Source of the DNA: an uncultured Lachnospiraceae bacterium
GTDB lineage: Bacteria; Bacillota; Clostridia; Lachnospirales; Lachnospiraceae
NCBI GenBank assembly: GCA_947630695.1
Contig: CANRIM010000009.1
Span: 1 to 64,000 of the forward strand
DNA: 64,000 nucleotides
Direction of reading: 5' to 3'
Made by a program: the position numbers and the translations under genes. This document shows, piece after piece, positions 46,880 to 55,477 of the stretch; the stretch's first letter is position 1; each line of letters begins with the position of its first letter. The notes under the pieces are model-generated. The model ran no database searches, was not told the origin of the DNA, and worked only from the letters and a program-made list of their open reading frames with translations.

Positions 46880-47618
46880 TGTTGAGCACCTCCCAGACGG
46901 TCTGAAAATAATCTTGAAACTCTTTCGTATTGCGCTTCTGCAGTGCGCTTAAGCCTTCCGGAAACTGGATCCTAGCATCATAAATGATCCGGGTCGGCCG
47001 CTTCGACAGTACCAGGATCCGGCTGCCCAACGTAATGGCCTCCGACAGATCATGGGTTACCATAAGCGCGGTTTTGTGCTCGTTTCGAATGATTTCACAG
47101 ATGTCGCTGCCCACCGCCAGCCGGGTCTGGTAATCCAGCGCGCTGAATGGTTCATCCAACAAAAGCATCTGCGGATTTAAAGCCAGCGTCCTGATCAGCG
47201 CCGCCCGCTGCCTTAACCCCCCGGACAGTTCGGATGGCCTGGCATTGCGAAAAGGCATCAGGCCGTACTGAATCAGCATATTTTCCACCCGCATCAGATT
47301 TTCTTCCGTCTTCTGTTTCCGGATTTCCAGCCCCAGAATACAGTTTTTGTAAACACTGCGCCATTCAAACAGATGATCCTTCTGCAGCATATAGCCGATG
47401 CCGGTATTTTCCCCGTTAATGGAAATACTGCCTTCCTCCGGCACGAGCAGGCCGGCAATCAGGGAGAGAATCGTCGATTTTCCGCAGCCGGAAGGACCCA
47501 CCACCGACACAAATTCCCCCTCTTCGACCTGAAATGATACATTGTTTAAAGCCGGCGTTTCACCGGCTTTTGTATGATATGCAAAGGATACATTGGAAAA
47601 ATCCAGAAATGCCCCCAT
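46866..47618 (-). CDS. ABC transporter ATPase, NitT/TauT type
   Basis: 250 aa. Walker A GPSGCGKSTILSLIAG, Q-loop YMLQKDHLFEW, signature ELSGGLRQRAALIRTL, Walker B MLLLDEPFSALD and the switch MVTHDLSEAI are all intact. This is the SsuB/TauB/ThiZ group of import ATPases, partner of the downstream permease. The ATG lies inside a 15-base inverted repeat; the ribosome site GGATGG is weak and may be sequestered by it. Confidence 0.9.
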   Translation of the reverse strand: MGAFLDFSNVSFAYHTKAGETPALNNVSFQVEEGEFVSVVGPSGCGKSTILSLIAGLLVPEEGSISINGENTGIGYMLQKDHLFEWRSVYKNCILGLEIRKQKTEENLMRVENMLIQYGLMPFRNARPSELSGGLRQRAALIRTLALNPQMLLLDEPFSALDYQTRLAVGSDICEIIRNEHKTALMVTHDLSEAITLGSRILVLSKRPTRIIYDARIQFPEGLSALQKRNTKEFQDYFQTVWEVLNNGKA

Positions 47619-47657
47619 ATAATATCCATCCGATTTCTTTTGAGATATTATATGAGG
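47612..47657. repeat. 15-base inverted repeat over the ABC ATPase start
   Basis: Left arm 47612-47626 and right arm 47643-47657 match as inverted copies at 14 of 15 positions (ATATAATATC core), 16 bases apart. The arms include TATAAT-like boxes and, on the minus strand, the ATG of the ATPase. It could be an operator for a dimeric regulator or an mRNA hairpin masking translation initiation. Confidence 0.6.
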
Positions 47658-47672
47658 GCAACTCGAAATTTG

Positions 47673-48608
47673 TTATTTTTCAGGCGTGATTATTATTTTC
47701 CCGTCCACATATTCCATCTTGACACGCTGGGACTTGATGCCCATCTGTTCGATCATATCCGACGGAATCTGTACACGGCCGAAACGATCCAGAATCGCAT
47801 ACTCTTCATGGACGAAATGCTGCATTTTCTGTTCCTCCTCACTCTGTTCGGAGAACAGTTTCACCTCATCCAGCCTGCGCCGGTAACTTTCCTTCATGAT
47901 TTTTTCACTGGAAATCTTCCCGTCCCGGATGGAGACCACCCGGCTGACCTTGTCCGCCAGATCCGGATTATGGGTAACAATGATAATGGTCGTATGCTCT
48001 TCCCGGTTGATTTTCCGGAAAATATCCAGAATATAGTTTCCGGTTTTTAAGTCCACCGACCCCGTAGGCTCATCCGCCAGCAGGATCTTCGGCCGGTTGG
48101 CGATGGCAATGGCAATGGCAATCCGCTGCTGTTCCCCGCCGGAAAGCTGACTGAGTTTGCTGTCTTTTTTATCCCGCAGCCCCACCAGTTCCAGCAGTTC
48201 CAGCGCCCGGGCGTCCCGGTCATTTGCGTTGTCCAAAAGCAGCGGCATCTGTACATTCTGCAGCGCCGTCAGATACGGCAGCAGGTTTCTGGCATTGTTC
48301 TGCCATACAAATCCTACCGTATTTTTTTTGTAGGAAATCAGGCTTTCCTCATCCATGGAAAACAGATTTTTGCCATCCACATAGAGTTTTCCCGCCGTGG
48401 GTTTGTCCAGCCCGCCGATCATATTCAGAAAGGTACTTTTTCCGCTTCCGCTGTTTCCGACAATGGCCAGCATTTCCCCAGCCTGAATGGTAATATCCAG
48501 TCCCTGCAGCGCCATGACTTCAAAATCCCTGGTCTTATAGATTTTTACCAGATTGTCACAGACAATCAGCGGCATATCCTGTTTTTCTTCCAATGCGTTT
48601 TCCTGCAT
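47673..48608 (-). CDS. LolD/MacB-type ABC ATPase with AbrB-like C-terminal domain
   Basis: 311 aa. The ATPase (to about residue 240) has Walker [17 protein letters not shown], signature [16 protein letters not shown], Walker [13 protein letters not shown] and switch [11 protein letters not shown]. Beyond it, after a short helical linker, residues about 267-311 read [20 protein letters not shown] and [14 protein letters not shown], an AbrB/SpoVT-like swapped-hairpin sequence normally found in DNA-binding proteins. That tail is unusual for an exporter ATPase; it may dimerise or bind DNA. Last gene of the export operon; its ATG overlaps the stop of the previous ATPase gene (TAATG). Confidence 0.82.
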   Translation of the reverse strand: MQENALEEKQDMPLIVCDNLVKIYKTRDFEVMALQGLDITIQAGEMLAIVGNSGSGKSTFLNMIGGLDKPTAGKLYVDGKNLFSMDEESLISYKKNTVGFVWQNNARNLLPYLTALQNVQMPLLLDNANDRDARALELLELVGLRDKKDSKLSQLSGGEQQRIAIAIAIANRPKILLADEPTGSVDLKTGNYILDIFRKINREEHTTIIIVTHNPDLADKVSRVVSIRDGKISSEKIMKESYRRRLDEVKLFSEQSEEEQKMQHFVHEEYAILDRFGRVQIPSDMIEQMGIKSQRVKMEYVDGKIIITPEK

Positions 48609-49315
48609 TATGCATCCGCCTCCCTGTCATTGTGCGTGACCGAGGTAATGGCCCCGTCTTCCAGTTCGTATACCAGATCGCCGACTTCCATCAGCCCTAC
48701 GTCGTGGGTGGTCATGACAACCGTATCCCCTTCTTTTTCCACCAGCTCCTTGAAAATTTTGACCACCTGCAGTCCCGTATTGGTGTCCAGCTCTGCCGTG
48801 GGTTCATCCGCAAATATGACCTTGGGCCGATGGGCAATGGCCCTGGCAATGGCCACACGCTGCTGCTCGCCGCCGGACATTTCTTCCGGCAGATGATCCG
48901 CCCGGTTGGCCAGTCCGACCATCTTCAGACATTCCATGACCCGCGCAGCATAATCTCCCTCGTAGTTTCCGAGGCGCAGCGCATATTCCACATTTTCATA
49001 AGCCGTCATCATGGGGATCAGCGCCACCGACTGAAAAACAAATCCGATGCGGTCTCTGCGAATCAGGGAACATTCATCTTCATTTTTTCCCGTCAGATCG
49101 ATTCCGTCAAACAGTACAGTCCCGCTGCTGGCCGCATCCAGCGCGCACAGCACATTCATCAGGGTGGTTTTTCCGGAACCGGAACGTCCCCGGAAAATCG
49201 TCAGCTTCCCCTTCGGGATCGTCAGTGAAATATCTTTCAGCGCGTAAAAATCCTCTCCGGAAGGCATGGGAAATATTTTGGAAATATGATCCGCCTGAAT
49301 AATTGCTTCCGCCAT
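48608..49315 (-). CDS. LolD/MacB-type ABC transporter ATPase
   Basis: 235 aa. Walker A GRSGSGKTTLMNVLCA, signature EMSGGEQQRVAIARAI, Walker B VIFADEPTAELD and switch VVMTTHDVGL; the family with FtsX-like permeases. The second ATPase downstream suggests the pair works as a heterodimer with the single large permease. Starts 1 base after the permease stop. Confidence 0.92.
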   Translation of the reverse strand: MAEAIIQADHISKIFPMPSGEDFYALKDISLTIPKGKLTIFRGRSGSGKTTLMNVLCALDAASSGTVLFDGIDLTGKNEDECSLIRRDRIGFVFQSVALIPMMTAYENVEYALRLGNYEGDYAARVMECLKMVGLANRADHLPEEMSGGEQQRVAIARAIAHRPKVIFADEPTAELDTNTGLQVVKIFKELVEKEGDTVVMTTHDVGLMEVGDLVYELEDGAITSVTHNDREADA

Positions 49316-49316
49316 T

Positions 49317-52274
49317 TTAATCCTCCCCCAGTTTCAAAGCCTGTGATATATGGATCCGGTTGATCATCCTGCCGATCATCCAGGTACATGCGCCGATTCC
49401 CAGGAATACAACGATAAACATCTTGGAAATGTCCCAGAAGGCGCCTGCCATGGACAGCGGCAGCGACAGATCGCCCGAGCTGTATGCAATCTGAATCAGC
49501 GGTACAAACAGCCTTGCCGCCGTCAGTCCGCAGGCAACGCCAAGCAATATCGACGGCAACGTGATGATCGCCTGCTCGCAGATCAGCATCCGTAAAATTT
49601 CTTTCATGGTCATGCCCATGGCACGGAAAATACCGAACTGAAGCGCTCTGGACTGCACGGAGATGACCCAGTAAATCAGCAGACCTGTCACGGCCAGAAT
49701 CAAAATGACGATAAAGCCCATGGTCAGTATACCGTTGGTTCCCTGGATCATCGGATCGTTTTTCATGTCGATCTGCGCCGCGTAACTGTCATTGAAGTAA
49801 TCCAGTTTAATGTTTTTTTCACCGATAAAATCATACACACACTGGGTGGAATCCTCCACATCCAGCCAGACCTGATACGGCAGTACCCCGTCCACTGCCT
49901 GCAGCCGGGACAGATTGGCCACAATCAGGAAGTTCGGCATACTGGTTTCATTGCCGCTTTCGTCCACCACCTGCGTCTGGGGATTATAGGTGGGCCAGTA
50001 ATCCACAAAGCCGAAAATGATACCGGTGATATTTTCGCCGGTGGCCGTGATATAAGACAGCTGATCGCCCAGCTGATATCCCAGCTGATCATGGAAATTT
50101 TGCGAAACCAGCACCGCGGTACTGTTCTGAGAAATCGCATTCAGATAATGATACCAGTGCCGGGGCAGCAGCCGGGTATCAAACCGGGCCGATTGCCCGA
50201 AATTCTTTGTATGAATGCCCATCAGCTGCACTTTCTGACTGACGGCATACTCTTTGATCGTCCCTTTGGAATCGTAGTAGGCTTTGATGACTTCCTCATC
50301 GTAGGATTCCATATTTTCCTCAATATCGCTGATATCGGTCATGACGGAAATCGTTGCGTCGTCCGTCACATATACCTTCGCAGCATGTCTGACGCCGTCA
50401 ATCGTCAGATACTTATCAAAATCAGGTTCGATATAATCATCTGCGGAAACCGGTCCTTCCTCCGGCATTTGGGCATTTGCATTTTCCGCATCCTGTCCGG
50501 CGCCTGCTGCCTCATCTTCATTGACGTTGATCCATTTTTCCTGCAGTACTACGTCGGCGCCGACCTGATAATCGATCCGTTTTTCCTCATTGCTGTTAAT
50601 GGTATGGGCCGCTTTCGCATTGAAAATGCCCAGTGCCAGCGTCAGGATCAGGAAGATCATGATGAAATTCTGCTTGTGAAAACTCCGGACCATCCGCAGG
50701 AAAGCCGCGTATACCGCCGGATCCAGCTTGTTTTTGATCACGCGAAACAGCAGCTTCAGCAACAGCGGCAACAGACGCAGAAGCAACAGTCCCACTCCAA
50801 TGATAAACAAAGAGGAGCACAGGTAAAGCAAAGGATCCAGCGCCGCGCCTTTCTTTACGGCGGCGGCCAGCGTATCCTGCTGCCGGTGGAAGGTGAACAG
50901 TCCGTAAACGGATATCGCCGTCACCAGCACATCCAGATAAAACTTTTTCCAGATTGGCTTCTTTTTCAGAGAATTTTTATTCTGCTTATGTTCCACAATC
51001 GAAGTATTTGCATAGGAAAATACCGGAACGATCATGGCAATCATACACAGAATGACAGAAGCCAGGCAATATCCCAGCACACTCCAGGTGAGTCTGAGGG
51101 ACAGCGCGCCTCTGGACACAAAGCTTAAGAATGCATTGGCAGACCCGAACAACTGACACAGCAGCGCCGCAAAGGGCAGGCCGATCACCACGGCAATGCC
51201 GGCGATGACGGCGCTCTGCAGGAAATAAATCCGGAGAATCTGTTTCTTTCCGGCCCCGCGGCTCTTTAAAATGGCAATATCGTTTTTCTCGATTTCCAGA
51301 ATCTGTCCGGAAACCATGCAGATAAATGCAATCAAAAGGATCAGAATGGGCACCTGCAGAATACGCAGCGTCGCCCGCACACGGGACATCATTTTGACAT
51401 GGTCTTCCAGCAGCGATACAAAATTCGCCCGAAATACCTGCCCGTTTTCCTGACTGTAATAATTTGTGTACCATTTTGCCTGTTCCAGCAGATGGCTGAT
51501 TTTATTTTCACGCATCTGGGTGCAGTCAAGAATCAGATAAAAGGCCGCCCGGATTTTATTTTGGGGATCGTCTTCATTCATTAGCTGTTCTTTAAACAGA
51601 TTTTCATCGATGAACAGCTCCGATGCCAGGGCGTTGGGGGAATTCACCCAGTACAGATCATCTTCTCTGCTGTTTTCAAAAACGCCGCTGATACGAATTT
51701 TTAAAGGATTTCCGTCGGTCAGTTTGATATCGTCAAAGGTCAGAATCTCCCCGAGAATCAGCCGCTGGGTCACCAGCCCTTTCTGGGAAATCACCGCGTC
51801 GATGATGCCGTCATCTGTCACCTTGCCGGCATACATTTCTCCGGAAACCATCTTCGTATGCTCCGGAAAATCGCTCATATACCCGATGGCAAGACTGACT
51901 TCCTTCTGCGCATCGCCGTAAATATTTTCTGTCAGCGCCGGCATTTTTTCAACGTAATAATGGCTGACTTCCTCCAGGCTGTCCAGTTTGAATTTCTTCT
52001 GCATGCCCTGGAAGGTTTCCCGGGCTTTGACAAAGCTTTCCGTGTTCGCCGCGCCGTTTTTGGATTCAAGTACCGCATCTACGGTAACGGTACCGGGATA
52101 CGCATTGTTTTCTTCCACGTAATCACTGATCTTGCGGTTCAGGGATTTGATCTGTATCGCATCCGTATACATGGGATTAGCACAGGCGACGGAAACCATG
52201 AAAATATTGCCGATCAGCAGGCAGATCATGATCCATTTGCAGTTCAGCATTTTTTGAATAACAAAATCAAACAT
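49317..52274 (-). CDS. Large FtsX/MacB-type ABC permease
   Basis: 985 aa. A helix near the N-terminus (IMICLLIGNIFMVSVACA) leads into a large extracytoplasmic region; then a three-helix block near residues 310-420 (ILILLIAFICMVSG, AVIAGIAVVIGLPFAALLCQ, SVLGYCLASVILCMIAMIVP), more helices near 450-545, a second large extracellular region from about 560, and a C-terminal three-helix FtsX block (ILTMGFIVILILAVTGLLIY, LRMLICEQAIITLPSILLGV, MFIVVFLGIGACTWMIG). One polypeptide thus holds two permease halves, as in double-FtsX exporters. With the three adaptors it probably exports a lipid, peptide or antimicrobial or senses one. SD AGGAGG. Confidence 0.87.
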   Translation of the reverse strand: MFDFVIQKMLNCKWIMICLLIGNIFMVSVACANPMYTDAIQIKSLNRKISDYVEENNAYPGTVTVDAVLESKNGAANTESFVKARETFQGMQKKFKLDSLEEVSHYYVEKMPALTENIYGDAQKEVSLAIGYMSDFPEHTKMVSGEMYAGKVTDDGIIDAVISQKGLVTQRLILGEILTFDDIKLTDGNPLKIRISGVFENSREDDLYWVNSPNALASELFIDENLFKEQLMNEDDPQNKIRAAFYLILDCTQMRENKISHLLEQAKWYTNYYSQENGQVFRANFVSLLEDHVKMMSRVRATLRILQVPILILLIAFICMVSGQILEIEKNDIAILKSRGAGKKQILRIYFLQSAVIAGIAVVIGLPFAALLCQLFGSANAFLSFVSRGALSLRLTWSVLGYCLASVILCMIAMIVPVFSYANTSIVEHKQNKNSLKKKPIWKKFYLDVLVTAISVYGLFTFHRQQDTLAAAVKKGAALDPLLYLCSSLFIIGVGLLLLRLLPLLLKLLFRVIKNKLDPAVYAAFLRMVRSFHKQNFIMIFLILTLALGIFNAKAAHTINSNEEKRIDYQVGADVVLQEKWINVNEDEAAGAGQDAENANAQMPEEGPVSADDYIEPDFDKYLTIDGVRHAAKVYVTDDATISVMTDISDIEENMESYDEEVIKAYYDSKGTIKEYAVSQKVQLMGIHTKNFGQSARFDTRLLPRHWYHYLNAISQNSTAVLVSQNFHDQLGYQLGDQLSYITATGENITGIIFGFVDYWPTYNPQTQVVDESGNETSMPNFLIVANLSRLQAVDGVLPYQVWLDVEDSTQCVYDFIGEKNIKLDYFNDSYAAQIDMKNDPMIQGTNGILTMGFIVILILAVTGLLIYWVISVQSRALQFGIFRAMGMTMKEILRMLICEQAIITLPSILLGVACGLTAARLFVPLIQIAYSSGDLSLPLSMAGAFWDISKMFIVVFLGIGACTWMIGRMINRIHISQALKLGED

Positions 52275-52288
52275 ATGCGGTCCCCTCC

Positions 52289-53362
52289 TTACTGCAAATA
52301 TACGACGTCATGTTCATCGATACCCTGCAGAATCCATGTATTTTCCCCGTCTGACCCGCCGGTCAGCACATGGCGGCGCCTGAGCTCGCCGTCCTCAAGA
52401 ATAAACACATAGGATTTGTCCTTAATCGTAAAAACACCGGAACTTTTTGTCATCAGCACCTGGCCCGCACGGTAGGTCGCAAGTTCTGCCTTCAGGGGAT
52501 CCAGATTGTTTTTGTCGTATTCTCCGTCCAGACGCACGTAAACTTTGCCCTGCTTTAACATATCCGGCAAATAATGATCGGCACAGACCACGGTTCCCTG
52601 TATTTTCTGCTGCTTATCTCCGGAACCCGCCAGAATGGTAACGGTATTGCCAAAGTAAGTATATCCCGGATCGTCAAAATAAACGACTACCGTATCGATG
52701 GAATGCATACGCAGTACCACAGACTGGGAGGTCAGCACCGTTCCCTCCGTCCGGATAAATACGTTGTCCACAACGCCGTCAAAAGGTGCGTAAATATTGC
52801 AGTCTCCCTGAACGGCTTTCATGGCTTCCAGTTCTTTTTTCATCTGATCGATTTCCGTCTGATTTTCCGTTGCCATATAATTATTATTGATTTCATTGGC
52901 TGCCAGTTTCTGTGTAATGATGGCACGGTCATAGGCGTCTGCGGAAGCATACTGTGCATTCAGCTGGTCCCGTTCCTGGGCATAATATGCCGTCTGCCGG
53001 GTATACTCCGCTTCCTTTGCCGCAATGGCCTGCTCCTTTTCGGCGATTTCTTCTTCCGAATACGGCCGCAGCTTTACAAGAAGATCCCCTTCCCTGACAA
53101 CATCGAGATTATCCACTTCCATGGATTCCAGCACCACAGCGTCCGCTGCGGGCGTCAGGTCCTGCACGACAGGATAATAAGCTGCCGCATCCACCGTTTC
53201 CTTTTTTTCCAGATCGCCAATGACAGCCTCAGAAGAAACATACGCATTGTCTTCGATGGGCAGCAGTTCCGAACGAAGCAGATCCTTTTTGGAACCGCAG
53301 CCGGAAAGAACTAGGGAAATCACTATCAGCAGCATCCATGTCATTTTACGTTTACTTGCCAT
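52289..53362 (-). CDS. Efflux adaptor lipoprotein (third adaptor)
   Basis: 357 aa from the ATG behind GGAGAG. Lipobox LVLSGC near residue 20 gives a surface lipoprotein. HlyD/RND-adaptor organisation: a beta-barrel/lipoyl half, a coiled-coil hairpin (EEIAEKEQAIAAKEAEYTRQ and onward), and a C-terminal lipoyl segment (CNIYAPFDGVVDNVFIRTEG). The MP-like end (SGVFTIKDKSYVFILEDGEL) is complete. Overlaps the previous adaptor by 11 bases. Confidence 0.85.
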   Translation of the reverse strand: MASKRKMTWMLLIVISLVLSGCGSKKDLLRSELLPIEDNAYVSSEAVIGDLEKKETVDAAAYYPVVQDLTPAADAVVLESMEVDNLDVVREGDLLVKLRPYSEEEIAEKEQAIAAKEAEYTRQTAYYAQERDQLNAQYASADAYDRAIITQKLAANEINNNYMATENQTEIDQMKKELEAMKAVQGDCNIYAPFDGVVDNVFIRTEGTVLTSQSVVLRMHSIDTVVVYFDDPGYTYFGNTVTILAGSGDKQQKIQGTVVCADHYLPDMLKQGKVYVRLDGEYDKNNLDPLKAELATYRAGQVLMTKSSGVFTIKDKSYVFILEDGELRRRHVLTGGSDGENTWILQGIDEHDVVYLQ

Positions 53363-54413
53363 AAATGATCTCTCCTTCCTCCAGCCCGCTGACGATTTCC
53401 ACCGCAGTTTCCCATCGGGTGCCGACTTCCACATCTTTTCTGACCTTATTGCCCTCTTCGTCCCGGATATAGACATAGGTACCATCCACATCCTCATAAA
53501 GGCCGTCGTCCGGAATATAAAGAATATTTTCCTTACGGTCCGAAATAAGTACTACATTTACCGGTGTACCATATGGAATCTCCTCTGCGCCTTCATTGAT
53601 GTAATAGGTATTCTGCAGCACGGTTTCCTCCGTCAGATTTGCCATTTGTAATCCCTGCGGCGGATCATAGGTAATATTGTACTTTTTCCCATCCACCAGC
53701 GCATAATATTCATCACAGGCAGTCATTTCTTCTTCTTCAATATAATCCCCCTCAATTACTTTGGAATCTGCAAGGCCCAGCACCGCCAGCACCGTACCGC
53801 TGCTGACATTTCCCGTGCTTATCTGTCCCATATACATGATCACGCCGTCTGAAGGCGCTGTAATATCCGTATCCTGATTGCCCGAATTCATCTTCTGCAT
53901 CGTCAGTTCCGCAAGTTCCTGTTCTTCCTTGACTTTGGTCTGATAATAGGTGTTTTGGAGCTCAACGATTTCTTCCTGTTTTGCATCGATTTCCTCTGCT
54001 GCCGCCCCCTGTGCCTGCAGTTTAGACAGCTCTGCCTGCGCTATGGCGATATTCACTTCACTTAAGGAGTCCAGATATGCGTGATCCCGCTGCATCTGGG
54101 CGATCTGTTCATCGATCTGGGCCGCCTGCGAAGCTACGGAACCGCCGTCTAAAGCAAACAGAACATCTCCTGCCTTCACTTCATCTCCCAGAGAGACATT
54201 CACATTTTTAATGACCACATCCGTATCCACTTTAATGTTGACCGTTTTACGCACCGTCACATTTTCCGTCAGACGGATATTGTACATGTCGCCCCGCTTC
54301 ACCGTCATTGCATTTTCCTCAAATCCCAGCGGATCCAGCAATTCCGGGGCTTTCGAACAGCCTGCCAGCAGCAGGCAGAGAATCAGCAAAAGCCCTGTTG
54401 TTTTTTTTCGCAT
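53352..54413 (-). CDS. Efflux adaptor lipoprotein (second adaptor)
   Basis: 353 aa. Lipobox LLLAGC near residue 15, followed by a HlyD-like adaptor: lipoyl half (VNVSLGDEVKAGDVLFALDG), coiled coil (about 90-150, IAQAELSKLQAQGAAAEE), a second lipoyl half (ITAPSDGVIMYMGQISTGN) and barrel domains. Behind GAGGTGG. It is distinct in sequence from the third adaptor, so this is not a recent duplication. Confidence 0.87.
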   Translation of the reverse strand: MRKKTTGLLLILCLLLAGCSKAPELLDPLGFEENAMTVKRGDMYNIRLTENVTVRKTVNIKVDTDVVIKNVNVSLGDEVKAGDVLFALDGGSVASQAAQIDEQIAQMQRDHAYLDSLSEVNIAIAQAELSKLQAQGAAAEEIDAKQEEIVELQNTYYQTKVKEEQELAELTMQKMNSGNQDTDITAPSDGVIMYMGQISTGNVSSGTVLAVLGLADSKVIEGDYIEEEEMTACDEYYALVDGKKYNITYDPPQGLQMANLTEETVLQNTYYINEGAEEIPYGTPVNVVLISDRKENILYIPDDGLYEDVDGTYVYIRDEEGNKVRKDVEVGTRWETAVEIVSGLEEGEIIYGK

Positions 54414-54423
54414 ACTTCCACCT

Positions 54424-55302
54424 CTAATCCACAATCACTTTATCTCCGAGAGACAATCCATCGGTAATCTCGATATATTTTCCGGCGTCCATGCCTGTCT
54501 TGACCGACTGGATCGTCCGGATGCCGTCTGCGTCTTCCACATAAACAATTTCTTCTCCATTGACCAGATTGACCGCTTTGGACGGAATATAAAGTACATT
54601 TGTCCGGGTGTCCAGCGTAACATCCAGGGAACCCGGAAGACCGGAATGCAGCAGCAGTCCCTCATCCTGCGTCAGAAAATAGACACGGGCAGGCGCACCT
54701 TCTTCGGTGGGCGCAGGGAATTTCTCAACGCCGATTTCCTCTTCCTGCACCACTTTCAGACGGACATCCTTGCCCTGGATCGTTGCGGTATAAAGATCCC
54801 CGGGATGAAAAAACGACCAGTATGGCGTATAGGCGCTCACCACATACTGACCTGACTGACTGACAATCACTACCGACTGATTCGCTACGGATTTTTCTCC
54901 TTTTTCCTGCTGCAATGCGTAAGTCACTACGCCGTCAAAGGGTGCTGTAAGCTGCAGTGTAGCGGAATCGGCAACCATACGTTCCTTTCCCTGGGGTGAA
55001 AGCTCTGCCAGCAGTTGTCCGGCACTGACCCGGTCTCCTGTTTTTACATAAATCCCCTTATAAAAGAAATCATCATAAGAAAAAGACAGGATTTTTTCCC
55101 CGTTATTCAGCACACTCAAATCAATGGTCTCTCTTTTGGTCAAATCTCCCTGTCTGACTTCCTCCATTTCAAAAGCATCATTCTGATACGCTTCTACCAC
55201 CGGCGTGGTATTGAGTTCTTCCTCTTTCGGAAGCAGCAGGACGATCAGTACCAGCAGGCAAACCGCCGCCAGAGAAATCATAAGATACTTTTTTTTCTTC
55301 AT
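54424..55302 (-). CDS. Efflux adaptor, membrane-anchored (first adaptor)
   Basis: 292 aa. No lipobox; a single N-terminal membrane helix (YLMISLAAVCLLVLIVLLL) precedes HlyD-like lipoyl and barrel segments (GIYVKTGDRVSAGQLLAELS, TAPFDGVVTYALQQEKGEK) with no long coiled coil between them, so it is a minimal adaptor. First gene of the operon. The ATG follows AAAGGAG at 8 bases. Confidence 0.85.
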   Translation of the reverse strand: MKKKKYLMISLAAVCLLVLIVLLLPKEEELNTTPVVEAYQNDAFEMEEVRQGDLTKRETIDLSVLNNGEKILSFSYDDFFYKGIYVKTGDRVSAGQLLAELSPQGKERMVADSATLQLTAPFDGVVTYALQQEKGEKSVANQSVVIVSQSGQYVVSAYTPYWSFFHPGDLYTATIQGKDVRLKVVQEEEIGVEKFPAPTEEGAPARVYFLTQDEGLLLHSGLPGSLDVTLDTRTNVLYIPSKAVNLVNGEEIVYVEDADGIRTIQSVKTGMDAGKYIEITDGLSLGDKVIVD

Positions 55303-55323
55303 TTTCACCGCTCCTTTATCAAA

Positions 55324-55354
55324 ACAGGGAACTGCAGCTGCCGCAGTTCCCTGT
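55324..55354 (-). promoter_or_regulatory. Leader hairpin between promoter and first adaptor gene
   Basis: ACAGGGAACTGC and GCAGTTCCCTGT pair perfectly around a 7-base centre and are followed by TTTTGAT, then the AAAGGAG ribosome site. It lies about 15 bases past the predicted transcription start, so it is inside the leader: an attenuator, an mRNA stabiliser or a weak terminator for read-through from the sortase gene. Confidence 0.65.
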
Positions 55355-55374
55355 CTCCCTCAAAAATATGTGTT

Positions 55375-55403
55375 ATTATAGCACGAAAGCCCGCCGGATG
55401 CAA
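55375..55403 (-). promoter_or_regulatory. Sigma-A promoter of the export operon
   Basis: Minus-strand TTGCAT (55398-55403), 17-base spacer, perfect TATAAT (55375-55380). The best promoter of the window by sequence. Confidence 0.85.
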
Positions 55404-55477
55404 GCCATACCGGCCATTCTCCTTTACGTAAAACTGTAGAATTCCATGGGCATTTTTTGTAAAATACGCCATTGATT

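Noticed and set aside
50091..51128. 345-codon frame on the plus strand over the FtsX-type permease
   Set aside because: Antisense shadow; lysine/glutamine-rich low-complexity translation.
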